Counted from the stretch's first letter, positions 6,337 through 15,929 are shown. The stretch is DNA of 36,297 bases from an uncultured Chromatiaceae bacterium (GCA_945787735.1 CALZIQ010000023.1:1-36297); one strand, 5' to 3'. Numbers and translations are program-made. The notes: generated from the letters alone by a model not told the origin.

Positions 6337-7521
6337 GTGACTATCAGAAAACAACTTCTTTCTGGATATATCATTATTGCCTTGGCGGTGCTTTTCGTCG
6401 GATATTTTTCTGCGCAGGCAACGAAAGAACTAAACGCCACTTTTGACGCGGTAACTGTCCGGACAGTGCCAGTCATCGATGCGGTAAATGACCTGAGATA
6501 TTTTGGCGCGCGTGCGCTCACAAATGCGAGTGAACTTGCCTTGATTTTTTCTTCCTCCATTTCTGGTGTGAACAATATGCAAAAGAAAAAGCAAGAACAA
6601 GAGCTTGAAGATGCCTTTTCCGATTACAGGTCAGCCATTGATCACTATAAGTCACTTGTTTCCGATCGCCAGAGTGAGCGGGACAGGGAAGTGCTGAGCA
6701 TGATTGTTTCGACCAGTACGCGATTGCAGTATTTGTTGCGCGAGCTTCATGGCTTAGGCAGGCAGGGTGTCTCGGCAGATGATTTACTGTTGAAGCTGGA
6801 TGAGATTGAGGCGTATGAGCTCACTTTCCTATATGCGGTAGATGCTGCGTTGGCCTTTGAGGTTGAACAGTTCAATGTCGATAGAGACGGCGTCGAGCAG
6901 GCAATTGCTCAGACGCGAAACATAGCGGTTATATTTGGTCCTGCAAGTGTTCTTGCCGCCGTGTTGATCACAATATATTTATCTCGCGCAATCACCTCAT
7001 CACTTGTGGAGTTAAAAAATGCCAGTTTGGCTGTCGCAGCGGGAAATTGGGGGATACGCGTGCCCCATGCGTCTCCAGGCGAGTTTGATGATGTTATAAA
7101 AACGTTTAACGACATGGCCTCAGCGCTCAATTCAAAGGCGGTTGATGTGAGTTCATCGGAAGCCTATTGCCATGAAATATTAGATTCAATGTCAGAGCCG
7201 CTTGTTGTGACAAGTCTGGATGGCAAGATAAGGACTGTCAATGCGGCAACCCTACGACTCTTGCAGGTTTCAGAGCAAGACTTAATTGGAAAACCCATTG
7301 TGAGTCTATTCGGGAAGTCATATCGAGAAAACGTAAGACAACAATGGCTGCCAAGGCTCAGAAAAGGAAATGGCATATCGCATGAGAAAACTACTTATGT
7401 GAATGGCGAGCAACAAGAGATACCAATGATTGTTTCCGCCTCAAGCATGCGTGGCCACAATGGTGTTGTTGATGGAATCGTCTATATGGCGAAGGTGTTG
7501 CCCAATGCAATGATAAGTTGA
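6337..7521 (+). CDS. Membrane HAMP-PAS sensor protein lacking an output domain
   Basis: 394 residues from a GTG start; no earlier in-frame start is usable because of stops. Transmembrane segment 1 is at about 8-25 and segment 2 at about 193-214. Between them is a four-helix-type periplasmic domain with charged helices (KKKQEQELEDAFSDYRSAID). A HAMP domain follows (SRAITSSLVELKNASLAVA to about 268), then a PAS domain at about 278-385 (EILDSMSEPLVVTSLDGKI, NAATLRLLQVSEQDLIGKP). The protein stops right after the PAS domain: there is no histidine kinase, GGDEF/EAL or MCP signalling domain, and no such gene follows. It may be a truncated kinase or a stand-alone partner of another protein. A GFA-type gene follows by nine bases. 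Confidence 0.85.
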   Translation: MTIRKQLLSGYIIIALAVLFVGYFSAQATKELNATFDAVTVRTVPVIDAVNDLRYFGARALTNASELALIFSSSISGVNNMQKKKQEQELEDAFSDYRSAIDHYKSLVSDRQSERDREVLSMIVSTSTRLQYLLRELHGLGRQGVSADDLLLKLDEIEAYELTFLYAVDAALAFEVEQFNVDRDGVEQAIAQTRNIAVIFGPASVLAAVLITIYLSRAITSSLVELKNASLAVAAGNWGIRVPHASPGEFDDVIKTFNDMASALNSKAVDVSSSEAYCHEILDSMSEPLVVTSLDGKIRTVNAATLRLLQVSEQDLIGKPIVSLFGKSYRENVRQQWLPRLRKGNGISHEKTTYVNGEQQEIPMIVSASSMRGHNGVVDGIVYMAKVLPNAMIS

Positions 7522-7530
7522 GGAGGGAGT

Positions 7531-8019
7531 ATGCAGCTTAAAGGTTCGTGTCATTGTGGCGGCGTAAACTTCACACTGGATTCTGTACATCCTTGCCCAT
7601 TCAATCTTTGTTATTGCTCAATTTGTCGCAAGACCGCCGGTGGTGGAGGTTATGCCATAAACCTGGGGGGTGATTTCGACACGCTCAAGGTAGAAGGAGA
7701 AAGCTTTATTAATGTCTATCAATCAAAAATAAACGATCCTGACTTGGGTGGGATTAAACAAAGTCCTGCGCAGCGCAGTTTCTGTAAAAAGTGTGGTACT
7801 GCGCTGTGGGTTTGGGATCCAAGATGGCCGGAACTTGTTCATCCATTTGCCTCTGCGATTGATTCTGAATTGCCAAAACCGCCAGAGCATACTCATATGA
7901 TGCTGAAGTACAAGGCCTCTTGGGTTGAGGTTAACGCAGATGTACAAGATCAGAAGTTTGATGCATATCCAAAGGAATCGCTTGCCCAATGGCATGAGCG
8001 CTTGGGTTTGCAGGATTAA
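7531..8019 (+). CDS. GFA/CENP-V-type zinc-binding protein
   Basis: 162 residues, preceded by a good GGAGG site. It has the beta-tent zinc fold of the glutathione-dependent formaldehyde-activating enzyme family. Seven cysteines match the pattern: GSCHCGG (Cys7, Cys9), LCYCSICRK (Cys27, Cys29, Cys32) and FCKKCGT (Cys85, Cys88). True Gfa enzymes form S-hydroxymethylglutathione, but most members of the superfamily have no proven activity, so formaldehyde metabolism should not be assumed. It lies nine bases after the sensor gene and ends ten bases before the convergent dehydrogenase-like gene. Confidence 0.88.
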   Translation: MQLKGSCHCGGVNFTLDSVHPCPFNLCYCSICRKTAGGGGYAINLGGDFDTLKVEGESFINVYQSKINDPDLGGIKQSPAQRSFCKKCGTALWVWDPRWPELVHPFASAIDSELPKPPEHTHMMLKYKASWVEVNADVQDQKFDAYPKESLAQWHERLGLQD

Positions 8020-8028
8020 GCTTGGCCG

Positions 8029-8919
8029 CTATTCTTTTATCTTTATCTGATTGAGGGTTTCCAGCTGTTTCACCAGCGCAGCTGAATCCAATTCACTCAG
8101 GCCTTCTTTAATCATTGCATCGATATATTGACTTACTTGTTCAGTGCCCGGCAGTTTGATGCCCAGGTGCTCGGCTGTCTCTAGCACAATGCCCATATCT
8201 TTTTGGTGCAGCTTGGCCTTGAAGCCGGGAGTGAAATTATTATCCAGCATGCGTTGGCCATGGGCTTCCAAAATGCGGCTGCCAGCAAAGCCGCCGAGTA
8301 ACGCTTCTCGCACTTTATTAGGATCGACATCCGCGGCACGAGCAAGGATGAAGGCCTCACCGATTGCGGCCATAGTTTGCGCCACCACCAGTTGGTTACA
8401 GGCTTTGGTTATTTGTCCTGCACCATTGCTGCCGATGTGAATAATGTTTTTTCCTATCGCCTTAAAGATAGGAAGCACTCGTTCAAACACTTCCGCCTTG
8501 CCGCCGACCATGATCGATAGTGTTGCTTGCTGCGCACCCTGTGTTCCTCCAGAAACCGGTGCGTCGAGCATTTCGATGCCCTTGTCTTCGAGTTGTTTGG
8601 CAATCGTGCGTGTAACGATGGGGGAGATTGTGCTCATGTCGACGACAACGCTACCGGCTTTTGCACCTTCGATGATCCCATTCGCTCCTAAAGCAATCTC
8701 TTCGACATCCGGGCTGTCCGACACGTTGGTGAAAATGATGTCGCAAATCTGTGATAGTTTTTTAGGGGATTTGCAGGCAGTTGCGCCCGCATTAAGCAGT
8801 GGCCTGAGTGATGCCTGACGCCGGGCGTATACGCTAACGTCGTAACCGGCTTTGATTATGTTTAGTGCAATCGGTCGACCCATCAGACCCAGGCCGATAT
8901 ATCCAATTCGGGGGTTCAT
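8029..8919 (-). CDS. 3-hydroxyisobutyrate / tartronate-semialdehyde dehydrogenase family enzyme
   Basis: 296 residues, the normal length of the beta-hydroxyacid dehydrogenase family. The N-terminal Rossmann domain carries GLGLMG at 9-14. The substrate-binding signature DAPVSGGTQGAQ lies near 120-130 and the catalytic-lysine segment GQITKACNQ near 165-173. The C-terminal all-helical domain includes GMGIVLETAEHLGIKLPGT-like sequence. NAD(P)-dependent oxidation of 3-hydroxyisobutyrate (valine degradation) or reduction of tartronate semialdehyde (glyoxylate pathway) both fit. The neighbours do not include the partner genes of either pathway, so I cannot choose. No clear Shine-Dalgarno sequence precedes the ATG. 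Confidence 0.88.
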   Translation of the reverse strand: MNPRIGYIGLGLMGRPIALNIIKAGYDVSVYARRQASLRPLLNAGATACKSPKKLSQICDIIFTNVSDSPDVEEIALGANGIIEGAKAGSVVVDMSTISPIVTRTIAKQLEDKGIEMLDAPVSGGTQGAQQATLSIMVGGKAEVFERVLPIFKAIGKNIIHIGSNGAGQITKACNQLVVAQTMAAIGEAFILARAADVDPNKVREALLGGFAGSRILEAHGQRMLDNNFTPGFKAKLHQKDMGIVLETAEHLGIKLPGTEQVSQYIDAMIKEGLSELDSAALVKQLETLNQIKIKE

Positions 8920-9115
8920 TGCGTTAAATTATTGATTGTTTGGAGAATAAAGACCTTAACATAACCAGGAAATGATTTAGCTAGTTTGATACTAAGTATT
9001 CAGAATTATTTGATTTGTGTTGGTGTTGGATTGATGTCAGCATAAAAAAGGGGATGGTTTGTGGTATTGAGCGTGATTAATAATTAACAAGAATAAGCAC
9101 GGGGTTTCTAAGGAG

Positions 9116-9517
9116 ATGGCAATACAGGTTAACTTTGTTGATGATGGCATTGGTGTCGAGCTGCTGTCTTCTGGCGTTGTTACTGGTGTTGATGTCATCA
9201 AGGCACATGCGCAGGTTTATCATCCTGCTGTGCTTTCTAAACTAAAATATCTCCTTATCGATCGCAGCGCCTGTGAAAAATATTTTGTCAGTACAGCACA
9301 CTTAAAAAGTGTTGCCGAGTTATCCCGCGAGGCTGCCAAGGTGAGTCCCGGATTTATTGTGGCGATTACGTCGCCCACTGATTTAATGCACCGAGCAGCA
9401 GAGGTCTGGAAGTCCTACCTTGACAAGGATTCGATACAGGTAGGGTTATTTGGCAGCCGTAATCATGCCATTAAATGGATCGAGACCCAGTTAGGCCAAA
9501 AAACCTCTTTAATCTAG
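9116..9517 (+). CDS. Small conserved-looking protein, possibly STAS/SpoIIAA-like
   Basis: 133 residues, soluble, with alternating beta and alpha segments: GIGVELLSSGVVTG, KYLLIDRSAC, SPGFIVAITS and KWIETQLGQ. The pattern resembles SpoIIAA-like or STAS folds, but no diagnostic phosphorylatable serine motif is visible, so the function is unknown. AAGGAG directly abuts the ATG, leaving no spacer, which is unusual; no better ATG or GTG exists nearby. The next gene, a DODA-type dioxygenase, begins 55 bases downstream and may be co-transcribed. Confidence 0.65.
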   Translation: MAIQVNFVDDGIGVELLSSGVVTGVDVIKAHAQVYHPAVLSKLKYLLIDRSACEKYFVSTAHLKSVAELSREAAKVSPGFIVAITSPTDLMHRAAEVWKSYLDKDSIQVGLFGSRNHAIKWIETQLGQKTSLI

Positions 9518-9572
9518 TGAGCCGCTGACGCGGCGCTGGGTCATTTGCTTGTGTTATTGAAGAGGTTCTCCA

Positions 9573-10340
9573 ATGAATACAAAAACACCGGTGTTGTTTG
9601 TTAGTCATGGTAGCCCGATGCTGGCGCAAGATGCGCATACAGGTGCAGATTATCGGGCTTGGAGTGAAACGCTGCCAAGGCCAAAAGCTATTCTGGTTTT
9701 TTCCGCACACTGGGAAGCGCCGCCACTTCAGTTTGGTGAAACAGTTCGACACGATGAACTCGTTTATGACTTTTATGGTTTTCCCGAAGCGCTTTATCGT
9801 ATGCAATTTCCCGCACCCGGTGCGGGTTGGCTGGTCGACGCAGTGAATGATGTGTTGGGCGAAAAGATTGCCACAGCAGCGCGTGGCCTGGATCACGGTG
9901 TCTGGGTGCCTTTCATTCACATGTGGCCTGAAGCTGATTTGCCTATCCTGCAGATGAGTCTGCCGAGCACATTTTCTAATCAGGGATTATATGAGCTGGG
10001 CGCTAAGCTTTCGCCCTTACGTGAGCAGGGGGTAATGATCGTGGGCAGTGGCACACTCACCCACAACCTGAGAGAAGGGTTCAAGGGGGACTATGCAGTA
10101 CCGCCGGAATGGGTGACGGAATTTGACGACTGGGTAGAGCGTAGCCTGCTGCACAATCGTGCTGCCATATTAGATTGGCAGGCAGAGGCGCCTCATGCAC
10201 AACGTAATCATCCTACGCCCGATCACTTTCGTCCTTTGCTGATTGCCGCGGGTGCGGCAGGTGAAGATGAGCCGGTCAGCTTTCCTATAACTGGATTTGA
10301 AATGATGGTGTTTAGCCGGCGCTCAGTACAATTCAGTTAG
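9573..10340 (+). CDS. ygiD: DODA-type extradiol ring-cleavage dioxygenase (YgiD-like)
   Basis: 255 residues, starting seven bases after GAGG. Family hallmarks are VLFVSHGSPM with the metal ligand His12, FSAHWE with His46, LDHGVWVPF near 110, GSGTLTHNLRE near 160, and HPTPDHFRPL with His213 and His218, of which one is the third ligand. Members are zinc enzymes related to LigB; E. coli YgiD opens the ring of L-DOPA at the 4,5 bond. The physiological substrate in bacteria is usually unknown. It is followed by a 97-base gap and then the RND operon. Confidence 0.9.
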   Translation: MNTKTPVLFVSHGSPMLAQDAHTGADYRAWSETLPRPKAILVFSAHWEAPPLQFGETVRHDELVYDFYGFPEALYRMQFPAPGAGWLVDAVNDVLGEKIATAARGLDHGVWVPFIHMWPEADLPILQMSLPSTFSNQGLYELGAKLSPLREQGVMIVGSGTLTHNLREGFKGDYAVPPEWVTEFDDWVERSLLHNRAAILDWQAEAPHAQRNHPTPDHFRPLLIAAGAAGEDEPVSFPITGFEMMVFSRRSVQFS

Positions 10341-10437
10341 GGCCTATTAACACTACTAGTTGTTACAGATTGAAACACAAGTTGGCATGAGATAGCGCTA
10401 CACTTGTTAGCACCTTGCCACAAAAGGGCTGTTAACA

Positions 10438-11823
10438 ATGACTGAAAAAACGCGCCGTCTTCTGATCATTCCCGCCATTGCCATCGGTGTTGTTGTATTC
10501 ATCTTCATGACCAAAGGTAAGGATGACACCCCGCGTGAACAGCTGGGCGAGCACGCCACGCCGGTGCGCTTTATTACCGTTCAGGCGCAGGATGTGGTGC
10601 CGCAGGCCATCGGCAATGGCAGTGTCACACCGACACGGGTTTGGTCGGCCATCAGCCAGGTGCAGGGGCGCGTGGTGGCGTTGCCGCCGCAATACCGCGC
10701 CGGCATGGTGATTCAGCAGGGCAATCGCTTGTTGGCCATCGATGATGCTGACTATAAGCTGGCCTTGGCGCAGGCCAGCGCTGCAATACAAGCGACTGAA
10801 GCACAGCTGCAACAACTGGCGGCGCAAGCGGAAAATCTTAACGCCTCATTGGCGATTGAGCAGGACTCGCTCGATTCGGCTGAAAAAGAGTGGCAACGGC
10901 TGAAAAAACTGGCCAAGCAGGGCACGGTCTCTACCAGTGCCTTGGAAACCCAGGAACGTGCTTATCTGGCGCAGAAGCAACAGCTGCAAAACATCACTAG
11001 TAGTCTCAAATTGTTGCCCTCTGACCGCGCTGTGCTCCAGGCGCAACTGACCCAGCAGCAAACGCAACTGCAACAGGCGCAGCTTAATCTTGAGCGTACT
11101 GAAATCTATGCACCATTCAATGCCCGCCTGGCGGAATTGAATGTGGAGCTGGATCAATATATCCGCGTGGGTGAAGTATTAGCAGTGCTGGATGATATGG
11201 ATCAGGCCGAGGTGGAGGCACAGTTTCCCCTCGACCAGTTTGCCCAGCTGGTGCCACCCCTGGATATCAAATCGATCATGGAAAATGGTGAAATGCCCGG
11301 GCCGCATCTGCTCAAATTCAAGGCGGTTGTGCGTCTGCAGCGCAATAGCGAGATGATCGAATGGCCCGCCCGCTTTGTCCGCACCGATGCCAGTATCGAC
11401 CCTCAGACCCGCACCGTCGGTGCTGTGGTGGCGGTGGATGATCCCTACGCTGGTGCTATGCCGCCGCTGCGGCCACCGCTGGTGAAGGGTATGTATGTCA
11501 GTGTGGTGCTGGAAGGTGAGGCGCATGTGGGCGAGATCGCCATTCCGCGTCAGGCGCTACACGGCGATCAGATTTATGTGATTGATGCGGATAACCGACT
11601 TGAGCGACGTGAAGTGAAGATCGCCATGCGCCAAGACGGGTTTGTCACGCTGGCCTCGGGAGTGCAAGCCGGTGAGCGGGTGGTGGTGTCTGATCTGATT
11701 CCGGCGGTGGATGGCATGTTGCTCGTTCTGGTTGAAGATGCGCAAGTCGCTCAAGATTTACGCCTAGGACTGCGCGGCAGTCTAGGTACGAGCCTGGATA
11801 CAAATCAGGCGCAAGGGGAGTAG
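10438..11823 (+). CDS. RND efflux periplasmic adaptor (membrane fusion protein)
   Basis: 461 residues. An uncleaved N-terminal membrane anchor lies at about 7-24 (RLLIIPAIAIGVVVFIFM). The split lipoyl/barrel-sandwich domain flanks a long alpha-hairpin at about 100-220, which is rich in Gln, Ala and Leu heptads (QATEAQLQQLAAQAENL, LTQQQTQLQQAQLNLERTEI). GVYAPFNARL-like sequence (EIYAPFNARL) returns to the lipoyl half. A beta-barrel and a membrane-proximal domain complete it. It links the inner-membrane pump encoded four bases downstream to an outer-membrane channel, which is not encoded here. The substrate is unknown. No local regulator gene is present. Confidence 0.92.
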   Translation: MTEKTRRLLIIPAIAIGVVVFIFMTKGKDDTPREQLGEHATPVRFITVQAQDVVPQAIGNGSVTPTRVWSAISQVQGRVVALPPQYRAGMVIQQGNRLLAIDDADYKLALAQASAAIQATEAQLQQLAAQAENLNASLAIEQDSLDSAEKEWQRLKKLAKQGTVSTSALETQERAYLAQKQQLQNITSSLKLLPSDRAVLQAQLTQQQTQLQQAQLNLERTEIYAPFNARLAELNVELDQYIRVGEVLAVLDDMDQAEVEAQFPLDQFAQLVPPLDIKSIMENGEMPGPHLLKFKAVVRLQRNSEMIEWPARFVRTDASIDPQTRTVGAVVAVDDPYAGAMPPLRPPLVKGMYVSVVLEGEAHVGEIAIPRQALHGDQIYVIDADNRLERREVKIAMRQDGFVTLASGVQAGERVVVSDLIPAVDGMLLVLVEDAQVAQDLRLGLRGSLGTSLDTNQAQGE

Positions 11824-11827
11824 GGCC

Positions 11828-14800
11828 ATGATCCGCTACTTCGCTGGTCATCCCACGGCCGCCAATCTGTTGATGCTAATCCTCATTGTGATGGGGCTGA
11901 TGTCCCTGCCCGAGATGAAGCGTGAGACGTTTCCCGAGTTCACCACCGGCACCGTGCAGATCAGCGTGCCTTATCCCGGCGCCGCGGCCGAGGATGTGGA
12001 AGATGGCATTTGCCGCATCATCGAGGATGCCCTGGACACGGTCAGCAACATGGATGAGTTGCGCTGCGAGGCGCGCGAAGGGGTGGCGATCGCCATGGCG
12101 GATATTCAGGAAGGCGCGGACATGCAGATCTTTCTCGACGACATCAATGCCGCCATCGATGCCGTCACGACCTTTCCCGAGCTGGCCGAAAACGTGGTGG
12201 TGCAGGAACTCAACCGCACCGACGCGGTAGTCTCCATCGCCGTCACCGGTCCCATGACCCCAGCCCATCTGAAACAATATTGTGAGCAGCTGAAATCTTC
12301 ACTGCTGGCGCGAGGTGATATCCCACAGATCAGCATCGGCGGTTTTTCTGATCATCAGATCCGCATTGAACTTAAGGCCGATACCCTGCGCCAGTACGGA
12401 CTGTCGGCCGCAGCCATTGCCGATACTATTCGACGTCAGAGCCTGGATCAGCCGCTGGGCGAACTTAGCGGTAGCGAACAGGAATTGCTTCTGCGTTTTG
12501 CAGAACAACGTCGTTCACCGCGCGAGTTCGAAGATTTGACGGTGATTGCCGGCGACACCGGGGCAGTTCTACGCCTGGGAGATATCGCCACGATCATCGA
12601 CACCTTTGCCGACGAAGAGGACCAGGTCATCTTCAATGGCGAGCGCGCCTGCCTGCTGAATGTCACCAAAAACCGCAGCGAAGATACGCTGACTGTCTTC
12701 GATGCCGTGGACGAAGCGCTGGATGAGGTGCGCAGCAGCCTCCCGCCCACGGTTTCTCTCTATTTAACGCAAGACATGGCCTCGCTGGTGCGTGATCGTC
12801 TGCAAATGATTATCAAAAACGGCTGGCAGGGACTGATTTTGGTGGGGCTGACCCTGTGGCTGTTTTTCGGCACCCGTTTTGCTTTTTGGGTTGCCCTGGG
12901 GTTACCCATCTCGTTTCTCGGCGGCTTCTTCTTTATGGCGCTGATGGGCCAGTCCATCAACATGATTTCGCTGGTGGCGCTGCTGGTGGCGCTGGGTCTG
13001 TTGATGGATGATGCCATTGTGCTGGCGGAAAACATCGCCACCCACCGCGCCCGCGGCAAGTCGAGCCTGCAGGCCGCTATCGATGGTGCAAGTCAGGTAG
13101 CACCCGGAGTGGTCTCTTCGTTTCTCACCACGTTGACGGTGTTTGTGCCGCTGGCCTTTCTCAGTGGCGAGATTGGTTCAGTGCTGCGGGTGATTCCCAT
13201 TGTTTTGATCTCGGTGCTGGCGGTCTCGCTGGTCGAGGCGTTCCTGATTTTGCCGAATCATCTGCATCATTCTCTAGCACACCATGATGCTGGTTCTAGC
13301 GGTTTTCGTAAGCATTTTGAAGCAGGGCTGGAATATGTGCGGCAACAGTGGGTCGGGCGTTTTGTTGATTGGGCCATCCGCTGGCGTTATCTTACCCTGG
13401 GCTTGGTGGTGAGTCTGTTTTTGATCAGCCTGGGCCTGGCCACTAGTGGTCTGCTCAAGTTCCAGGGGTTTCCCGAGGTGGATGGTGATCAGGTCGATGC
13501 GCGCGTGTTGCTGCCCCAAGGCACGCCCTTTCACAAGACTCAACTGGTGGTGGCCGAACTGCAACGTTCCATCGAACAGCTCAACCAGGAATTCAAAACG
13601 CGCCAGCCGCAACAACAGGATTTGGTCAAGAACGTGATCGTCAAATACGGCGAGAATCGCGATGCTAACGAGAGCGGCCCACACCTGGCCACGGTCAGCA
13701 TCGATCTGCTCAGTGCCGAGATTCGTGATGCCCGCATCAGTGAGGTGACCAATCGCTGGCGTGAACTGAGCCAACTGCCACCCGATGTGATCAATGTCAG
13801 TTTCAAGGAGCCTGGCTTTGGCCCCGGCGGCCTGCCCATCGACATCCGTCTGCAAGGCGGCAATCTGGATGAGATGAAGGCGGCTTCCATTGACTTGCAG
13901 CAATGGCTGGCCAGTTATCGTGGTGTCAGTGACCTTTACGATGACTTGCGCCCGGGCAAACCGGAGTTGCGCCTGCGTCTGAAAGAGGGGGCCTTGAGTC
14001 TGGGGCTGGACGCTGCCGCCATCGCTGCGCAACTACGCGCCGCCTATTTTGGTACTACGGCTGCCGAGATTCAGGTGGGGGTGGAGGCCTACGAGATCGA
14101 TGTGCGTCTCGATGCCGCTGACCGCGATCAGGTCATCGACCTGGAACGCTTTACCATTCGCGCACCCAATGGTGCCGATGTGCCGCTTGGCAGTGTGGCC
14201 GATATCGAGCAGGTGCGCGGCTACTCGCGCATTCAGCATGTTGAGGGGCAGCGCACTATTACCATTCAGGGCAATCTCGACACCGAACAGAACAACGCTA
14301 CTGAGATCTTGGCTGATACCCAGGCCAAATTTCTGCCTCAGTTGCAGCAGCGGTTTCCCAATGTGCGGGTGATATTTGAGGGTGAAACGCAGGAAAATGA
14401 GAAAACAGCCGCCTCCATGCTGCGTGCTGTCGCCATCGGCCTGATCGGGATTTTTGTTGTGCTCAGCTTTGAGTTTCGCAGCTACCGCGAACCATTTTTG
14501 GTGATGGCGATTATCCCCATGGCCTTGATCGGCGTGTTCTGGGGCCACCTGCTCATGGGCTTGACGTTGTCCATGCCCAGCATCCTGGGGCTGATTTCGC
14601 TGGCCGGCATTGCAGTGAATGATTCCATATTATTGGTTGCCTTTATCAAGGAGCATCGGCAGCAGGGTATGAGTGCGCTGCAGGCGGCGCAGCAGGCCTG
14701 TCGGGCCCGTTTTCGTGCAGTGTTGCTGACCTCCGCCACCACCGTGGCTGGACTTTTGCCCATCTTGGCCGAAACAAGTTTGCAGGCACAGGTGTTGATC

Positions 14801-14953
14801 CCCCTGGTGGCCAGTATTGCCTTTGGTCTGGTGGCAACCACGATGATGGTGCTGTTTTTGATCCCGGTTTTGTATGTGATTTTTGAAGACCTGGGCTGGG
14901 CACGCAAGGTTGAAGATAAAACGGGGGAGACGGCGGAGGCCATTACGTCATAG
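11828..14953 (+). CDS. RND efflux pump permease (AcrB/HAE-like)
   Basis: 1041 residues, the normal length. Transmembrane segment 1 is at about 11-25, followed by the first porter domain, including the conserved PYPGAAAEDVE at the start. The central bundle includes GLLMDDAIVLAEN near 390-400, where the paired Asp residues are the proton-relay carboxylates of TM4. A second large periplasmic domain is followed by TM8-12 with LISLAGIAVNDSILLVAFI near 930. It uses the proton-motive force to expel substrates through the adaptor encoded just upstream; the pair forms one operon. Sequence similarity to hydrophobic-compound pumps (HAE type) rather than metal pumps (CusA type) is my reading of the TM4 motif. 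It lacks its own outer-membrane channel gene. Confidence 0.93.
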   Translation: MIRYFAGHPTAANLLMLILIVMGLMSLPEMKRETFPEFTTGTVQISVPYPGAAAEDVEDGICRIIEDALDTVSNMDELRCEAREGVAIAMADIQEGADMQIFLDDINAAIDAVTTFPELAENVVVQELNRTDAVVSIAVTGPMTPAHLKQYCEQLKSSLLARGDIPQISIGGFSDHQIRIELKADTLRQYGLSAAAIADTIRRQSLDQPLGELSGSEQELLLRFAEQRRSPREFEDLTVIAGDTGAVLRLGDIATIIDTFADEEDQVIFNGERACLLNVTKNRSEDTLTVFDAVDEALDEVRSSLPPTVSLYLTQDMASLVRDRLQMIIKNGWQGLILVGLTLWLFFGTRFAFWVALGLPISFLGGFFFMALMGQSINMISLVALLVALGLLMDDAIVLAENIATHRARGKSSLQAAIDGASQVAPGVVSSFLTTLTVFVPLAFLSGEIGSVLRVIPIVLISVLAVSLVEAFLILPNHLHHSLAHHDAGSSGFRKHFEAGLEYVRQQWVGRFVDWAIRWRYLTLGLVVSLFLISLGLATSGLLKFQGFPEVDGDQVDARVLLPQGTPFHKTQLVVAELQRSIEQLNQEFKTRQPQQQDLVKNVIVKYGENRDANESGPHLATVSIDLLSAEIRDARISEVTNRWRELSQLPPDVINVSFKEPGFGPGGLPIDIRLQGGNLDEMKAASIDLQQWLASYRGVSDLYDDLRPGKPELRLRLKEGALSLGLDAAAIAAQLRAAYFGTTAAEIQVGVEAYEIDVRLDAADRDQVIDLERFTIRAPNGADVPLGSVADIEQVRGYSRIQHVEGQRTITIQGNLDTEQNNATEILADTQAKFLPQLQQRFPNVRVIFEGETQENEKTAASMLRAVAIGLIGIFVVLSFEFRSYREPFLVMAIIPMALIGVFWGHLLMGLTLSMPSILGLISLAGIAVNDSILLVAFIKEHRQQGMSALQAAQQACRARFRAVLLTSATTVAGLLPILAETSLQAQVLIPLVASIAFGLVATTMMVLFLIPVLYVIFEDLGWARKVEDKTGETAEAITS

Positions 14954-15022
14954 AATGTAGGCCGAAGTGCCCGGCTGGGCCGAATGACATAATCAAGACG
15001 TCAGAATAATCAGGAGTTAAGA

Positions 15023-15889
15023 ATGACAGTACTAGTGATGGGTGCAACAGGCAGTGTGGGCAAAGAAGTGTTGGCGGGTCTGGTGGCAAAGGGCGTTAAG
15101 GCCCGTGGTATGACGCGATACACCGCTAAGCTGGATACCTTTCCGGCCGGTGCCGAAGGCTGTGTCGGTGATCTGGTTGCAATGGGTAGCTTGGGCAAGC
15201 CCCTTGCCGGGATTGAGCAGTTGTTCATGACGACACCGCTGAGCCAAAACGAAATTCAGGCCGGCCGCAATGCGATTACAGCGGCGAAAATGGCTGGCGT
15301 GAAAAAGATTGTCTATCTGTCCGAACCCCAACCGGCAGGCTCTGAAACGATTCCCCATTTCCGAAACAAGGGCCTGATCGAAAAGGCGCTGAAAGAAAGC
15401 GGCATCACCTATACCATTTTGCGCCCCAACAACTATTTTCAGAATGACCTCTGGGGTCAGGCGGCCATTATGGCTTATAGCACTTACCCGCAACCGTTAG
15501 GCAATGTTGGTTTGAACCGCGTCGATTCGCGCGATGTGGCCGATGCCGCCATCAATGCGTTGCTCAATGACGGATTTGAAAATCAGGAATTCGCCATCCA
15601 TGGTGCGGATGTGTTGAGCGGTGACAGCATTGCCGCGATGTTTTCGACCCGGCTTGACCGCGTAATTGGCTATGCCGGTGATGATCTTGAGGCCTGGGCC
15701 AAACAATCCCAGCACATGATGCCCGCCTGGATGGTGGAAGATTTTAAAGTGATGTATGCCTACTTCCAGGAGCATGGATTGAAAGCGTCCCAGGAAGATC
15801 TCGAGAAGCAAAAGGCCATCATAGGACATGAACCACGCAGCTTTTCAGCTTTTGTCAGCGAGCTGGTGCAGGAGTGGACGCAGGAGTAA
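15023..15889 (+). CDS. NmrA-like NAD(P)-binding protein
   Basis: 288 residues with an ideal AGGAG eight bases before the start. MTVLVMGATGSVGKEV gives the Rossmann motif GATGSVG at 7-13. Positions RYTAK near 32-36, the TTPLS loop after strand 4 and the NNYFQNDLWGQ segment are typical of atypical short-chain dehydrogenases of the NmrA/HSCARG or QOR2-like group. The YxxxK catalytic pair is not apparent, so it may be a redox sensor or quinone reductase rather than a classical dehydrogenase. It is 70 bases after the RND pump gene in the same direction. Confidence 0.85.
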   Translation: MTVLVMGATGSVGKEVLAGLVAKGVKARGMTRYTAKLDTFPAGAEGCVGDLVAMGSLGKPLAGIEQLFMTTPLSQNEIQAGRNAITAAKMAGVKKIVYLSEPQPAGSETIPHFRNKGLIEKALKESGITYTILRPNNYFQNDLWGQAAIMAYSTYPQPLGNVGLNRVDSRDVADAAINALLNDGFENQEFAIHGADVLSGDSIAAMFSTRLDRVIGYAGDDLEAWAKQSQHMMPAWMVEDFKVMYAYFQEHGLKASQEDLEKQKAIIGHEPRSFSAFVSELVQEWTQE

Positions 15890-15929
15890 GTTGTCAGGCG
15901 TGGATTTTCCCCTGTGCTGTCTCATAAAG

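Noticed and set aside
6066-6575. 169-codon leftward frame
   Set aside because: Its first half is antisense to the well-supported sensor gene, and the composition (Ser/Arg/Lys-rich, no domain) is that of a shadow frame.
13274-14032. 252-codon frame antisense to the RND pump gene
   Set aside because: Gln/His-rich shadow of the permease's codon use; the permease is complete and continuous.
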